Assembly (NCBI RefSeq): GCF_039905635.1
Contig: NZ_CP157000.1
Span: forward strand, 1,302,001-1,366,000
Direction: 5' to 3'
DNA length: 64,000 nucleotides
Source: Microbacterium sp. ProA8
Lineage (GTDB): Bacteria > Actinomycetota > Actinomycetes > Actinomycetales > Microbacteriaceae
Below are positions 54,658 to 64,000 of this stretch, in pieces. Below the pieces are notes generated by a model. The model was given only the letters and a program-made list of their open reading frames with translations, had not been told where the DNA came from and did not search any database. The position numbers were made by a program, and so were the translations under genes. Position 1 is the stretch's first letter; every line of letters begins with the position of its first letter.

Positions 54658-55881
54658 ATGTTGACAACTGATCGTGGCAAGGATGCCGAGGGCCCCGAGG
54701 TCGTGCGCGTGGATCACGTCTCGAAGTCGTTTGTCATCCGAAAAGACAACTCGCTCAAGGAGCGGGTGGTGACGCTCGGCCGACGCGGCCGTGCTCATCA
54801 GGAGTCGTTCGACGCACTCAAGGACGTGTCCTTCTCGATCCGGGCAGGTTCCTCCATCGGCCTCCTGGGCTCGAACGGCTCCGGAAAGAGCACACTGCTG
54901 AAGGTCATCGGCGGCATAATCGACCCTTCGTCGGGATCCGTCGAGCGCCGCGGTCGCCTCGCCGCCCTCCTCGAACTCGGCGCGGGCTTTCATCCTGATC
55001 TTTCGGGGCGCGAGAACGTCTACCTGAACGCCGCGATTCTCGGGCTGTCGAAGGAGGAGACCAACGCGGAGTTCGAGAGCATCCTCGCGTTCTCGGAGAT
55101 CGGTGACTTCATCGATACACAGGTGAAGTTCTACTCCTCGGGGATGTACGTCCGGCTGGCGTTCGCCGTCGCCGTCCACACCAATCCCGACGTGCTCCTG
55201 GTCGATGAGGTGCTCGCCGTGGGAGATGAGGCATTCCAGCGGAAGTGCATGGACAAGATCCGGCAGTTCCAGCGGGAGGGGCGCACCATCGTCTTGGTCT
55301 CGCACTCCGCTGAGCAGGTCATGGAAGTCTGCGATCGAGGTCTCGTGCTCAGCCACGGAGAAGTGGCCTTCATCGGCTCCGCGGTGGAAGCGACTCGGGT
55401 GCACCGTGAGATTCTCGAGGGCAACCGCAAGTCCGTTGCCGAGGCCGCCGCAGCCGGCGCCGAGGCCGCCGTGGTACCCCAGATCAAGTCGATCGCTGTC
55501 CGCAACGCGGCAGGCGAGATCGTCGAGAGCGCCTCGACGGGTGATGAACTCTCGATCGATGTCGAAGTCGAACTCCCGCATGACATCGACGAGTGGCACT
55601 CGAGCCTCAGCATCGACACGCCCAACGGTCAGCAAGTGTTCGGCACAGGTACCCGCCGACACGAGACGAGTCATGGGCCCAACGTCGCCGGGCAGATCAC
55701 GGTGAGCTACAAGTTCCCGAGTCTTCCGCTCGCGGGCGGAAAGTACTTCGTCAATGCGGAGGTGCTCGCCGCCGACGGTCACCCGTTCGACATCCAATGG
55801 CAGGGAGCGACGTTCTCCGTGCCGGCGTCGCCGACCCAGACGGGATCCGTGTTCGCGGACGCGGCGATCTCGGTCGGATAG
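54658..55881 (+). CDS. wzt: Polysaccharide ABC exporter ATPase with C-terminal glycan-binding domain (Wzt), system 1
   Basis: A 407-residue ATPase. The nucleotide domain (about 15-260) has SFDALKDVSFSIRAGSSIGL, Walker A GSNGSGKSTLLKV, ELGAGFHPDLSGRENVYLNA, signature YSSGMYVRLAFAVAV, Walker B VLLVDEVLAVGD and switch VSHSAEQV. After an Ala-rich linker (about 262-280), residues 283-407 are a beta-sandwich like the Wzt C-terminal domain, which binds the finished non-reducing end of the polymer before export. ATG 54658 follows the permease stop by 2 bases. The chain-end signal could be made by the FkbM enzyme. Confidence 0.9.
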   Translation: MLTTDRGKDAEGPEVVRVDHVSKSFVIRKDNSLKERVVTLGRRGRAHQESFDALKDVSFSIRAGSSIGLLGSNGSGKSTLLKVIGGIIDPSSGSVERRGRLAALLELGAGFHPDLSGRENVYLNAAILGLSKEETNAEFESILAFSEIGDFIDTQVKFYSSGMYVRLAFAVAVHTNPDVLLVDEVLAVGDEAFQRKCMDKIRQFQREGRTIVLVSHSAEQVMEVCDRGLVLSHGEVAFIGSAVEATRVHREILEGNRKSVAEAAAAGAEAAVVPQIKSIAVRNAAGEIVESASTGDELSIDVEVELPHDIDEWHSSLSIDTPNGQQVFGTGTRRHETSHGPNVAGQITVSYKFPSLPLAGGKYFVNAEVLAADGHPFDIQWQGATFSVPASPTQTGSVFADAAISVG

Positions 55882-55942
55882 GTGTGCAGACGAAGGTGCG
55901 GGTGATGGCCCCTCTCGGCGGAAGCGCGCCGATCTGCGCGCC

Positions 55943-55948
55943 TAGACT
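55943..55948 (+). promoter_or_regulatory. -10 box TAGACT of the second ABC exporter operon
   Basis: TAGACT, 6 bases before GTG 55955 (9 before ATG 55958), favouring the GTG. Confidence 0.45.
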
Positions 55949-55954
55949 CATTCC

Positions 55955-56764
55955 GTGATGATAGCTACGGTCGGCGCGCCCGGATCCCCCCGACGCTATC
56001 TCCACTCACTGTGGCTGCTCTCGGCACGTGATCTGCGCGTGCGCTACGCGACCAGCGCATTGGGCTATCTGTGGTCGGTGCTGGATCCGCTCGTCATGAG
56101 TGCGATCTACTGGTTCGTCTTCACGCAGATCTTCCAGCGCACCGTCGGCCACGAACCGTACATCGTGTTCCTCATCACGGCCCTGCTGCCGTGGGTCTGG
56201 TTCAACGCCGCGGTCTCGGACTTCACGAAGGCGTTCAGCAAGGACGCGCGACTGGTTCGGTCGACCGCCATCCCGCGCTCGATCTGGGTGAACCGCATCG
56301 TGCTGTCGAAAGGGATCGAGTTCCTCTGCTCGCTCCCCGTGCTCGGACTCTTCGTCGTGATCGCGCAGGTGGGCGGCTCTACGCCCCTCCACCTCAACTG
56401 GGGACTCTTGTGGTTCCCGGTGGCGGTCCTGTTGCAGACGGTGCTGCTGGTGGGGTTGGGGCTGCTGGTGGCGCCCCTGTGCGTGCTGTTCACGGATCTC
56501 GAGCGCACGACGCGGCTCATCCTCCGCGCGCTCTTCTATGCGTCGCCCGTGATCTACGGAGTCTCCGACCTGCCCGGTGCGTTCGAGACCCTCGCAGCAT
56601 TCAACCCGCTCGCGGGCATCTTCGCCCTCTACAGAGTCGGGTTCTTCCCCGAGGAGTGGGACCCGTGGGTGGTGGGCATCGGCGCCGTCATGTCGCTCGT
56701 CATCCTCGCCCTCGGGCTGTGGGGCTTCCGCAGCCTCGAGCGACCCGTACTGAAGGAGCTGTGA
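55955..56764 (+). CDS. Polysaccharide ABC exporter permease (Wzm/TagG type), system 2
   Basis: A 269-residue ABC-2 permease. SLWLLSARDLRVRYATSALGYLWSVLDPLVM is the entry region, followed by SAIYWFVFTQIFQRTVGHEP, FLITALLPWVWFNAAVSDF, RLVRSTAIPRSIWVNRIVLS and RALFYASPVIYGVSDLPGAF. It is divergent in sequence from the system-1 permease, so it is not a recent copy. The GTG start is favoured by the -10 spacing. It overlaps the next ATPase gene by one base. Confidence 0.88.
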   Translation: MMIATVGAPGSPRRYLHSLWLLSARDLRVRYATSALGYLWSVLDPLVMSAIYWFVFTQIFQRTVGHEPYIVFLITALLPWVWFNAAVSDFTKAFSKDARLVRSTAIPRSIWVNRIVLSKGIEFLCSLPVLGLFVVIAQVGGSTPLHLNWGLLWFPVAVLLQTVLLVGLGLLVAPLCVLFTDLERTTRLILRALFYASPVIYGVSDLPGAFETLAAFNPLAGIFALYRVGFFPEEWDPWVVGIGAVMSLVILALGLWGFRSLERPVLKEL

Positions 56765-57507
56765 TGTCGGACGCTCCCGCCATCGTCGTCGAGCGGCTCG
56801 GCGTGCAGTTTCGTCGCAACCGCCGCGGACGCCGCAGCTTCAAGGACCTCTTCGCGGGATCGGCACGCCGAGCCCGCCCCGACGCGTTCTGGGCGCTTCG
56901 TGACGTCACGTTCGATGTCTCGCCCGGGGAATCGATCGGTGTGGTCGGGCGCAACGGGCAGGGCAAGTCGACGCTCCTGAGGCTGGTGGCCGGCGTCCTG
57001 CTGCCAGACGAGGGGAGCGTCACCGTACACGGCGGCGTTGCGCCCCTCATCGAGATCACCGGCGGCTTCGTCGGCGACCTCACGGTGCGCGAGAACGTCC
57101 GCCTGACGGCAGGGCTGCATGGGATGCCGCGAGCCGAGGTGGCGCGTCGGTTCGATGACATCATCGGTTTCGCCGAGCTCGCCGATTTCGTCGACACTCC
57201 TTACAAGCACCTCAGCAACGGCATGAAGGTGAGACTCGCGTTCTCGGTCGTGTCACAGCTCGAGGAACCGATCCTCCTCGTCGACGAAGTGCTCGCCGTG
57301 GGCGACAAGGCGTTCCGCGAGAAATGCTATCGCCGGATCGATGAGCTGCTCGCCGACGGCCGCACGCTCTTCTTCGTTTCGCACAGCGAGCGGGACCTCC
57401 GCCGCTTCTGCACCAGAGGCCTCTATCTCGACAAGCACAGGCTCGTGATGGATGCCCCGATCGCCGAGGTGCTGGACCGTTACAACGCCGACCATCCAGC
57501 GGGGTGA
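56764..57507 (+). CDS. Polysaccharide ABC exporter ATPase without glycan-binding domain, system 2
   Basis: A 247-residue ATPase. Walker A GRNGQGKSTLLRL, APLIEITGGFVGDLTVRENV, signature LSNGMKVRLAFSVVS, Walker B ILLVDEVLAVGD and switch VSHSERDLRR are intact. It ends right after the ATPase domain, unlike the 407-residue system-1 Wzt, so it cannot sense a chain-end tag and resembles TagH-like or KpsT-like partners. It would export a different polymer. Starts at ATG 56764, overlapping the permease stop. Confidence 0.9.
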   Translation: MSDAPAIVVERLGVQFRRNRRGRRSFKDLFAGSARRARPDAFWALRDVTFDVSPGESIGVVGRNGQGKSTLLRLVAGVLLPDEGSVTVHGGVAPLIEITGGFVGDLTVRENVRLTAGLHGMPRAEVARRFDDIIGFAELADFVDTPYKHLSNGMKVRLAFSVVSQLEEPILLVDEVLAVGDKAFREKCYRRIDELLADGRTLFFVSHSERDLRRFCTRGLYLDKHRLVMDAPIAEVLDRYNADHPAG

Positions 57508-57522
57508 GCAGAGGCGGATTCA

Positions 57523-57551
57523 CCCGCGTGGATGCGACGCTTACACGCGGG
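57523..57551. terminator. Hairpin between the second exporter and the DUF2142 gene
   Basis: CCCGCGTG (57523-57530) pairs with CACGCGGG (57544-57551), loop 13 bases. It overlaps the stop of the minus-strand gene; probable two-way terminator. Confidence 0.5.
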
Positions 57552-59055
57552 AGAGGGCGGGTTCCCCAACGGTGGACGGCAGTGCCGCGGTGCGCCGCTC
57601 GCGGGTCGGGCGTCGTTTGACGATCCAGATCGAGACGAGCATCGCTCCGAACGCGACGGAGCCGGCGACCCAGACGACCAGCGGCTCCGGGGCACCGGCC
57701 CACCACCACCCGGCAGACGCGCCCGTATCGACGGCGTCGTCGCCGCCGCCCGAGGTGTAGCGAGAGATGTTCTGGCGCATCGCGATCGTCAGAGCGATCC
57801 ACAGGCACGCGGCCGCGGCGGCGAACCGGAATCCATCCCAGGCTCGCTCCGCGTCCGGTCGCAGGCTGGCGACGCCGACGGCGATCAGCATCAACGGCAG
57901 CAGGTAGCGCGGTTGAACGGTGTTCCCCACCACGGCATTCGACTGCGCCAACATGACGAACGGAACCGCCCACATCGCAAGCAATGACAGCGTGATCGCG
58001 ATCATCCGGCGACGGGTCGGTCGGCGGATGCCGACGAAGAGCGCTCCCGCGAATGCCGTCGTCGCAAGCACCCACACGGCGGCCGACATCCGCGTGTCGA
58101 ACCAGCCGAGGTTCGCCTGGCCGAGGGCCCCCGTCCAGAGCGCGGGGATCTCGAGCAGGTTCCAGATGTGCTGAGAAAGGGTCAGAGGGTTCTGCGAAGG
58201 GTCGAGTCCGCCGAAGGCGGCTCCACCCTGCCCGGCGCTGAGATAGAAGGCGGCGCTGATGATGCAGATCAGGATTCCGGTCGCGATCGGCACCATCTGG
58301 CGCCGTACCGTCCGCACACCGAGCAGCAGCGCGAGAGCGACGCCGTAGACAGCGAAGATGGCCGCGTCGGCTCGTGCGCCGGCGCCGAGGACAGCACCGA
58401 TCACTGCCAGCGCACACAGCACCCAGCGACGCCTGCCCGACGCCCTGGTGGCGCCGTACAGCGAGGTCCACACGGTGGCAGCCGACAGCATCGCCCACGA
58501 CGATGGATTGGTCGAGGCGTAGATGAAGACCCCGAGCGGAACGGATGTGGCGAGAACCGAGATGAGGAGCGCGGGTCGCACCGAACGAGGCAGGGCGAAG
58601 CAGACCGCGCTGAGGAAGGCCACAGCGAAGGCGGAGTTGGCGAGGCGGATCGCGAGCACCGACAACTGGGGGTCGCTGCTCGCGAACACCGAGGCCGCCG
58701 AATAGAACAGCGGCGGATACAGGTTGTCGACGTTGGCGCGGGCGACGAGCGCCAGCTCTTCGACCGTCGGGTCCCAACAGCTCGCAGCCTGCTCGGGCTT
58801 GAATGCGAAGCAGGGCGCATTCACCAGCGCGGCCGGAACCAAGCGCGATGTCGGCTCGGCATCCGACTCATCGGGAATCTCACACAGTCCTGGCCGCTCT
58901 CCGAGCCCGCACCAGATCGAAGCGAGATGGAAGTCGTCGTCCGGGCTGGAGCCGACGGGAGACGCGAAGGACCATGCGCACAGCGTGAGGAAGGCGAACA
59001 GGGGGATCGCGACGATCGCCAGCCACCTCTGCGAGGGTCGAGGCACTGATTTCAC
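57541..59055 (-). CDS. DUF2142-family polytopic membrane protein
   Basis: A 504-residue membrane protein with about 11 hydrophobic segments. The first outside loop has the family-type SFASPVGSSPDDDFHLASIWC, where acidic residues near the first helix recall GT-C transferases, and NLYPPLFYSAASVF follows. Later blocks are YASTNPSSWAMLSAATVW and VGNTVQPRYLLPLML. DUF2142 proteins occur in surface-glycan loci and are thought to be lipid-linked sugar transferases. GTG at 59055 is chosen because TACGAT lies 6 bases before it, and the extra upstream residues look non-coding. Confidence 0.8.
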   Translation of the reverse strand: MKSVPRPSQRWLAIVAIPLFAFLTLCAWSFASPVGSSPDDDFHLASIWCGLGERPGLCEIPDESDAEPTSRLVPAALVNAPCFAFKPEQAASCWDPTVEELALVARANVDNLYPPLFYSAASVFASSDPQLSVLAIRLANSAFAVAFLSAVCFALPRSVRPALLISVLATSVPLGVFIYASTNPSSWAMLSAATVWTSLYGATRASGRRRWVLCALAVIGAVLGAGARADAAIFAVYGVALALLLGVRTVRRQMVPIATGILICIISAAFYLSAGQGGAAFGGLDPSQNPLTLSQHIWNLLEIPALWTGALGQANLGWFDTRMSAAVWVLATTAFAGALFVGIRRPTRRRMIAITLSLLAMWAVPFVMLAQSNAVVGNTVQPRYLLPLMLIAVGVASLRPDAERAWDGFRFAAAAACLWIALTIAMRQNISRYTSGGGDDAVDTGASAGWWWAGAPEPLVVWVAGSVAFGAMLVSIWIVKRRPTRERRTAALPSTVGEPALSRV

Positions 59056-59061
59056 TGCACC

Positions 59062-59067
59062 ATCGTA
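59062..59067 (-). promoter_or_regulatory. -10 box TACGAT of the DUF2142 gene
   Basis: TACGAT on the minus strand, 6 bases before GTG 59055; sets the start codon. Confidence 0.5.
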
Positions 59068-59109
59068 GTCGGCCGGGGTTCCCGGCTCAGTCACGCGTGA
59101 ACCGCCCCA

Positions 59110-59115
59110 TAGAAT
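59110..59115 (+). promoter_or_regulatory. -10 box TAGAAT of the DPM1-like/DUF2304/flippase operon
   Basis: TAGAAT, 8 bases before GTG 59124; it overlaps codons of the longer version starting at GTG 59097. Confidence 0.45.
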
Positions 59116-59123
59116 GGCGGATT

Positions 59124-59852
59124 GTGACACAACAGACCCGATCCGTATTGGTCATCGTGCCGGCATGGAACGAGGAGAAGAACGTCGGTCACACGGTCCG
59201 CGAGATCCTGACGGCCGGGGACGATTATGACGTCGTCGTCGTCGACGACGGCTCGACCGACGGCACGGCGACCGTGGCCCGCGACGCGGGTGCGACCGTC
59301 GTCTCGCTCCCGTTCAACATGGGCGTCGGCGGGGCCATGAAGACCGGCTTCACTTACGCTCAGCGGCACGGCTACCAGAGCGCCGTGCAGGTGGATGCGG
59401 ACGGGCAGCATAATCCTGCGGATATCGCGAAGGTCCTGGAAGGACTCGACCGCGCCGACATCTCGATCGGTGCTCGATTCGCCGACGTCGGGAACTACGA
59501 AGCTCGCGGCCCTCGGCGATGGGCGATGGTGTTCCTCGCGACGGTGCTGACGAACGTCGCGAAGGTACGGCTTACCGATGTCACGAGCGGTTTCCGTGCC
59601 GCGAACGCCCGTGCGATCGATCAGTATGTCGTGTATTACCCGGCCGAGTATCTGGGAGATACCGTCGACTCGCTCGTCGCCGCCATCCACGCGGGGCTGT
59701 CGGTGACGCAGATCCCGGTCGCGATGCGTGCGCGAATGCACGGTCGCCCGAGTCAAGGTGCGATCGGCTCGACGATCTACCTCCTCAGATCGGTGTTCGC
59801 GCTCGCACTGGCTCTGATGCGCGGTGGCCTGACGAAGAAGTTGCGATCGTGA
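59124..59852 (+). CDS. GT2 polyprenol-phosphate glycosyltransferase (DPM1-like)
   Basis: A 242-residue GT-A enzyme. VLVIVPAWNEEKNVGHTVRE, VVVVDDGSTDGTATVA, MGVGGAMKTGFTYAQRHGY and VQVDADGQHNPADI (metal-binding DAD) are typical of polyprenyl-phosphate sugar synthases. FADVGNYEARGPRRW and the C-terminal helix TIYLLRSVFALALALMRGG fit the subgroup found with DUF2304. GTG 59124 is preferred over GTG 59097 because the -10 box lies between them. The end overlaps the DUF2304 gene by GTGA. Confidence 0.88.
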   Translation: MTQQTRSVLVIVPAWNEEKNVGHTVREILTAGDDYDVVVVDDGSTDGTATVARDAGATVVSLPFNMGVGGAMKTGFTYAQRHGYQSAVQVDADGQHNPADIAKVLEGLDRADISIGARFADVGNYEARGPRRWAMVFLATVLTNVAKVRLTDVTSGFRAANARAIDQYVVYYPAEYLGDTVDSLVAAIHAGLSVTQIPVAMRARMHGRPSQGAIGSTIYLLRSVFALALALMRGGLTKKLRS

Positions 59853-60244
59853 TCGTCGTTCTCGGCATCGCCTTCGCGCTCGGTGTGCTGGGCGTGATCT
59901 TCTGGCTCCTGCTGACGCGCCGGCTCCGCGAGAAGTATGCGGTGCTCTGGTTCATCATCGGTCTCGCCATTCTCGTCCTCACGGTCTTCCCCGGACTTCT
60001 CGACGGCCTGGCGACGCTGGTCGGGGTGGAGCTGCCGGCGAATCTGCTCTTCATCCTTGCTCTCGCCCTCCTCATCGGCGTGACGCTGCACCAGTCCTGG
60101 GAACTCTCGACCGCAGAGGATGAGATCAGAAGGGTTGCGGAGGAGGTGGCGATCCTCCGCGCGGAGGTCGAGCGGCTCGATCGCGTCCTTGATGAAGCGC
60201 CCCAGCGTGGTGGTGACGAAGGTGGTGACCACCGGTCGGACTGA
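59849..60244 (+). CDS. DUF2304-family small membrane protein
   Basis: A 131-residue protein with three membrane helices: IVVLGIAFALGVLGVIFWLL, YAVLWFIIGLAILVLTVFPG and LLFILALALLIGVTLHQSW. A cytosolic coiled-coil tail follows (EDEIRRVAEEVAILRAEVER). DUF2304 proteins are habitually encoded beside DPM1-like transferases and probably anchor or assist them. GTG start overlaps the preceding stop. Confidence 0.85.
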   Translation: MIVVLGIAFALGVLGVIFWLLLTRRLREKYAVLWFIIGLAILVLTVFPGLLDGLATLVGVELPANLLFILALALLIGVTLHQSWELSTAEDEIRRVAEEVAILRAEVERLDRVLDEAPQRGGDEGGDHRSD

Positions 60245-61472
60245 ATCGCGCGGTCTGGTTCTGATCCTCGGCGCGACAGCGCTGGCAGGTGTCAGCGGAT
60301 ACGCGATCCAGCTGCTCGCCGCCGCCCTCATCCCGTCAGCCGACGGCTACGTCCTCTTCAGTGCGTTCTGGTCGGCCATGTTCCTGCTCGGCTCCGCCGT
60401 GGGTGGCGTCCAGCAGGAAGTCGCGCGCGCAACGCACGTCTGGACTGAGGGCGACGAGCCCCGGAGATCCTTGAAGCCGTTCCTGCTCGGCGCCGTCGTC
60501 GTCGTTGCCGTGGTGGGAGGCGTTCTCGCCGTCCTGACAGGCCAGATCGCATTCACGACCGACCATGTGATGCTCGATCTGGCCATGGTGACGGGCTTGG
60601 TCGGATATGTCCTCACTTCGATCGCGACAGGGCTCTTCTACGGGGTGCACCGCCTGGCTGCGGTCGCTGCGCTGGTGGCCATCGATGCCGCCGTTCGAGG
60701 CGTCGCCGTCGTGACGGGGTTGATCGTCGGGGCGCCCCTTTCCGTCCTGGCCTTCGCGATCGCGGTGCCGTTCGGGCTGGCGGTGGGAGCGGTGTGGCTC
60801 GCAGTTCGATCTCGGTTGCGCGGCAGATACACCGTCGACGTCTCCACCCGGAGGCTCGCGCGCAACGCGCTCCACACGGTCGTCGCAGCGGCGGCGATCG
60901 GCCTGATGGTGACCGGGATGCCGCTCGTGTTCCGGGTCGCGCTCGCGGACGCGTCCGCAGTGACGGTCGCTTCCCTGACGCTGCTCGTCACGCTTTCTCG
61001 AGCGCCGTTCATCATCCCGGTGATGGCGCTGCAGAGTTACCTCATCGTGTCCTTCCGTTCATCGGACGCTCGTGGCCTTCTGCCGCCTCGCTGGTGGGTC
61101 GCGATCGCAGCGGGTGCCGTCGCCGCGGTGGCGCTCGCGTGGTTCGTCGGGCCGTGGGCCGTCAGTCTCGTGTCCTCCGGTCAGTACGACGTCGACGGGC
61201 TCACCAGTTCGCTCGTGGTCTTGAGCGCGGTGCTCGTAGGGCTCATGTGCGTCACCGGGCCCGCCCTCCTGGCCCGGAGCGATCACCGCGTCTACGCCCT
61301 CGGCTGGCTGCTCGCAGCCGCGTCGACGTTGGCATGCTTCCTGCTCCCGCTCGAGCCGGTGGCACTCGTCCTCGTGGCGCTGATCACAGGCCCCGTGGTC
61401 GGTCTCGTCGTGCATGGTGTGGCGATCGTGCGGGGTCCCGCATCCCGTGCCGACACCGGATCCCGTCGATGA
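60192..61472 (+). CDS. Polysaccharide flippase-like membrane protein (Wzx/MATE-type)
   Basis: A protein of about 426 residues with 11-12 hydrophobic segments and no large loops, as in polysaccharide translocases. The first helices (GLVLILGATALAGVSGYAIQ, PSADGYVLFSAFWSAMFLLG) resemble the start of Wzx/oligosaccharide flippases. It may flip a lipid-linked sugar made by the DPM1-like enzyme. The start is unsure: ATG 60192 overlaps the previous gene by 53 bases, while GTG 60225 overlaps by 20 and is equally possible. Neither has a good ribosome site. Confidence 0.7.
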   Translation: MKRPSVVVTKVVTTGRTESRGLVLILGATALAGVSGYAIQLLAAALIPSADGYVLFSAFWSAMFLLGSAVGGVQQEVARATHVWTEGDEPRRSLKPFLLGAVVVVAVVGGVLAVLTGQIAFTTDHVMLDLAMVTGLVGYVLTSIATGLFYGVHRLAAVAALVAIDAAVRGVAVVTGLIVGAPLSVLAFAIAVPFGLAVGAVWLAVRSRLRGRYTVDVSTRRLARNALHTVVAAAAIGLMVTGMPLVFRVALADASAVTVASLTLLVTLSRAPFIIPVMALQSYLIVSFRSSDARGLLPPRWWVAIAAGAVAAVALAWFVGPWAVSLVSSGQYDVDGLTSSLVVLSAVLVGLMCVTGPALLARSDHRVYALGWLLAAASTLACFLLPLEPVALVLVALITGPVVGLVVHGVAIVRGPASRADTGSRR

Positions 61473-61480
61473 CGGGTGGT

Positions 61481-63593
<2,113 letters not shown>

Positions 63594-63616
63594 CTTGGAG
63601 CGCCTGCGGGATCGTC

Positions 63617-63622
63617 TACCCT
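63617..63622 (+). promoter_or_regulatory. -10-like box TACCCT before the last gene
   Basis: TACCCT, 59 bases before GTG 63681, giving a leader with a GAGGAGAG ribosome site. Confidence 0.3.
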
Positions 63623-63680
63623 GTTTGAGGTCGTCAGCGCCTGATAGGCCGCAGAATGCCGCCATCAGAGGAGAGCGCAC

Positions 63681-64000
63681 GTGTCCGGAGTCACCCCACC
63701 CTGGGCACGCATCGCGTGGATGGCATCTGCGGCGTCCCTGCTGGTGGCGGGACTGCTCCTCTTCGTGCTCGGCATCACGCCGTGGCTCGCGCCATTCGCG
63801 GTGCTGTTCTGCCTCTTTCTCGCGATAGGCCAGCGGACGTCATGGCCCTTCGCGATCGCGGCCAGCGTGATCGTCGAGATCGCCCTCATCGCTCTCATGG
63901 TGCGGTTCGCACCGTCGCTCGGGCTCGGGTTGGTGCCGGGTGCGGCGATCATCCTCGGACTTCTGGGTGTGGCCGGCCTCGTGGCGTTCGCCGTGGTCCG
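63681..64000 (+). CDS. Membrane protein, 5' part only
   Basis: An open frame from GTG 63681 to the window edge, 106 codons without a stop. GAGGAGAG about 7 bases upstream is a strong ribosome site. The peptide starts VSGVTPPWARIAWMASAASL and has at least three to four hydrophobic segments (LLVAGLLLFVLGI, FAVLFCLFLAIG, FAIAASVIVEIALIALMV, AAIILGLLGVAGLVAFAVV). The family cannot be named from this part. It lies 87 bases after glf on the same strand. Confidence 0.7.
   Translation, partial: MSGVTPPWARIAWMASAASLLVAGLLLFVLGITPWLAPFAVLFCLFLAIGQRTSWPFAIAASVIVEIALIALMVRFAPSLGLGLVPGAAIILGLLGVAGLVAFAVV

Noticed and set aside
57212..58777. Long minus-strand frame overlapping the DUF2142 gene
   Set aside because: Arg-rich shadow in another frame of the same strand; the DUF2142 frame has clear membrane helices.

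Overview
The window is very GC-rich, uses GTG and sometimes TTG starts, and packs genes with 1-4 base overlaps. Its gene content (fused biotin carboxylase/BCCP, carboxylase epsilon subunit, LCP ligase, rhamnose-rich wall glycan locus, LpdA-type flavoprotein, GGATGCC/GGCATCC words everywhere) fits an actinobacterium, most likely Microbacteriaceae and Microbacterium-like. That assignment is inferred from gene content and style; no 16S or ribosomal gene is present. No transposase, integrase, phage gene, rRNA or tRNA was recognised.

Left half (1-30 kb), mostly housekeeping. A truncated PTS EIIB gene at the left edge faces away from a BglG/MtlR-type PTS regulator. An AbiEi-like wHTH/nuclease protein lies between two copies of a nested palindrome, followed by a GNAT acetyltransferase. 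A five-gene Opp/Dpp-type ABC importer (4.3-9.5 kb) has a perfect hairpin after the binding-protein gene. Then come a phosphosugar mutase with a 129-residue acidic insert and purine nucleoside phosphorylase, a cysteine-less lipoamide-dehydrogenase-like quinone reductase, an acyl-CoA carboxylase set split over two loci (14.7-16.4 kb and 22.0-23.8 kb) with biotin ligase next to the second, Maf, an RNA methyltransferase, a two-component system with a membrane partner, purK/purE, an LCP ligase and a glycosyltransferase.

Right half (30-64 kb), a surface-glycan locus. It encodes dTDP-L-rhamnose synthesis (rmlA, rmlB, a fused rmlC-rmlD), GDP-D-rhamnose synthesis (gmd, rmd) and UDP-galactofuranose synthesis (glf). 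It has two tandem RgpF-type proteins, a large GT4 enzyme, two tandem GT4 paralogues, several GT2 enzymes, an FkbM methyltransferase, two separate Wzm/Wzt-like ABC exporters (only one Wzt carries a C-terminal glycan-binding domain), a DPM1-like/DUF2304/flippase operon, GtrA, and large polytopic membrane proteins. A secreted SH3b plus DUF4214 repeat protein opens the locus. Read together, the locus would make at least two wall-linked polymers containing L-rhamnose, D-rhamnose and possibly galactofuranose, exported by ABC transporters and attached to the wall by LCP proteins such as the one at 27.6 kb.

Regulation. The clearest window-wide signal is a -10-like hexamer (consensus TAGGCT / TAnnnT) placed 6-8 bases before the start codon of 24 genes, nearly every transcription-unit head. 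This points to leaderless mRNAs as the default and it fixes several start codons. Genes with real leaders (PTS EIIB, the binding protein, purK, gmd, wzm, glf, the last gene) are the exceptions. Two dispersed repeat families and several hairpins fill the gaps between genes.
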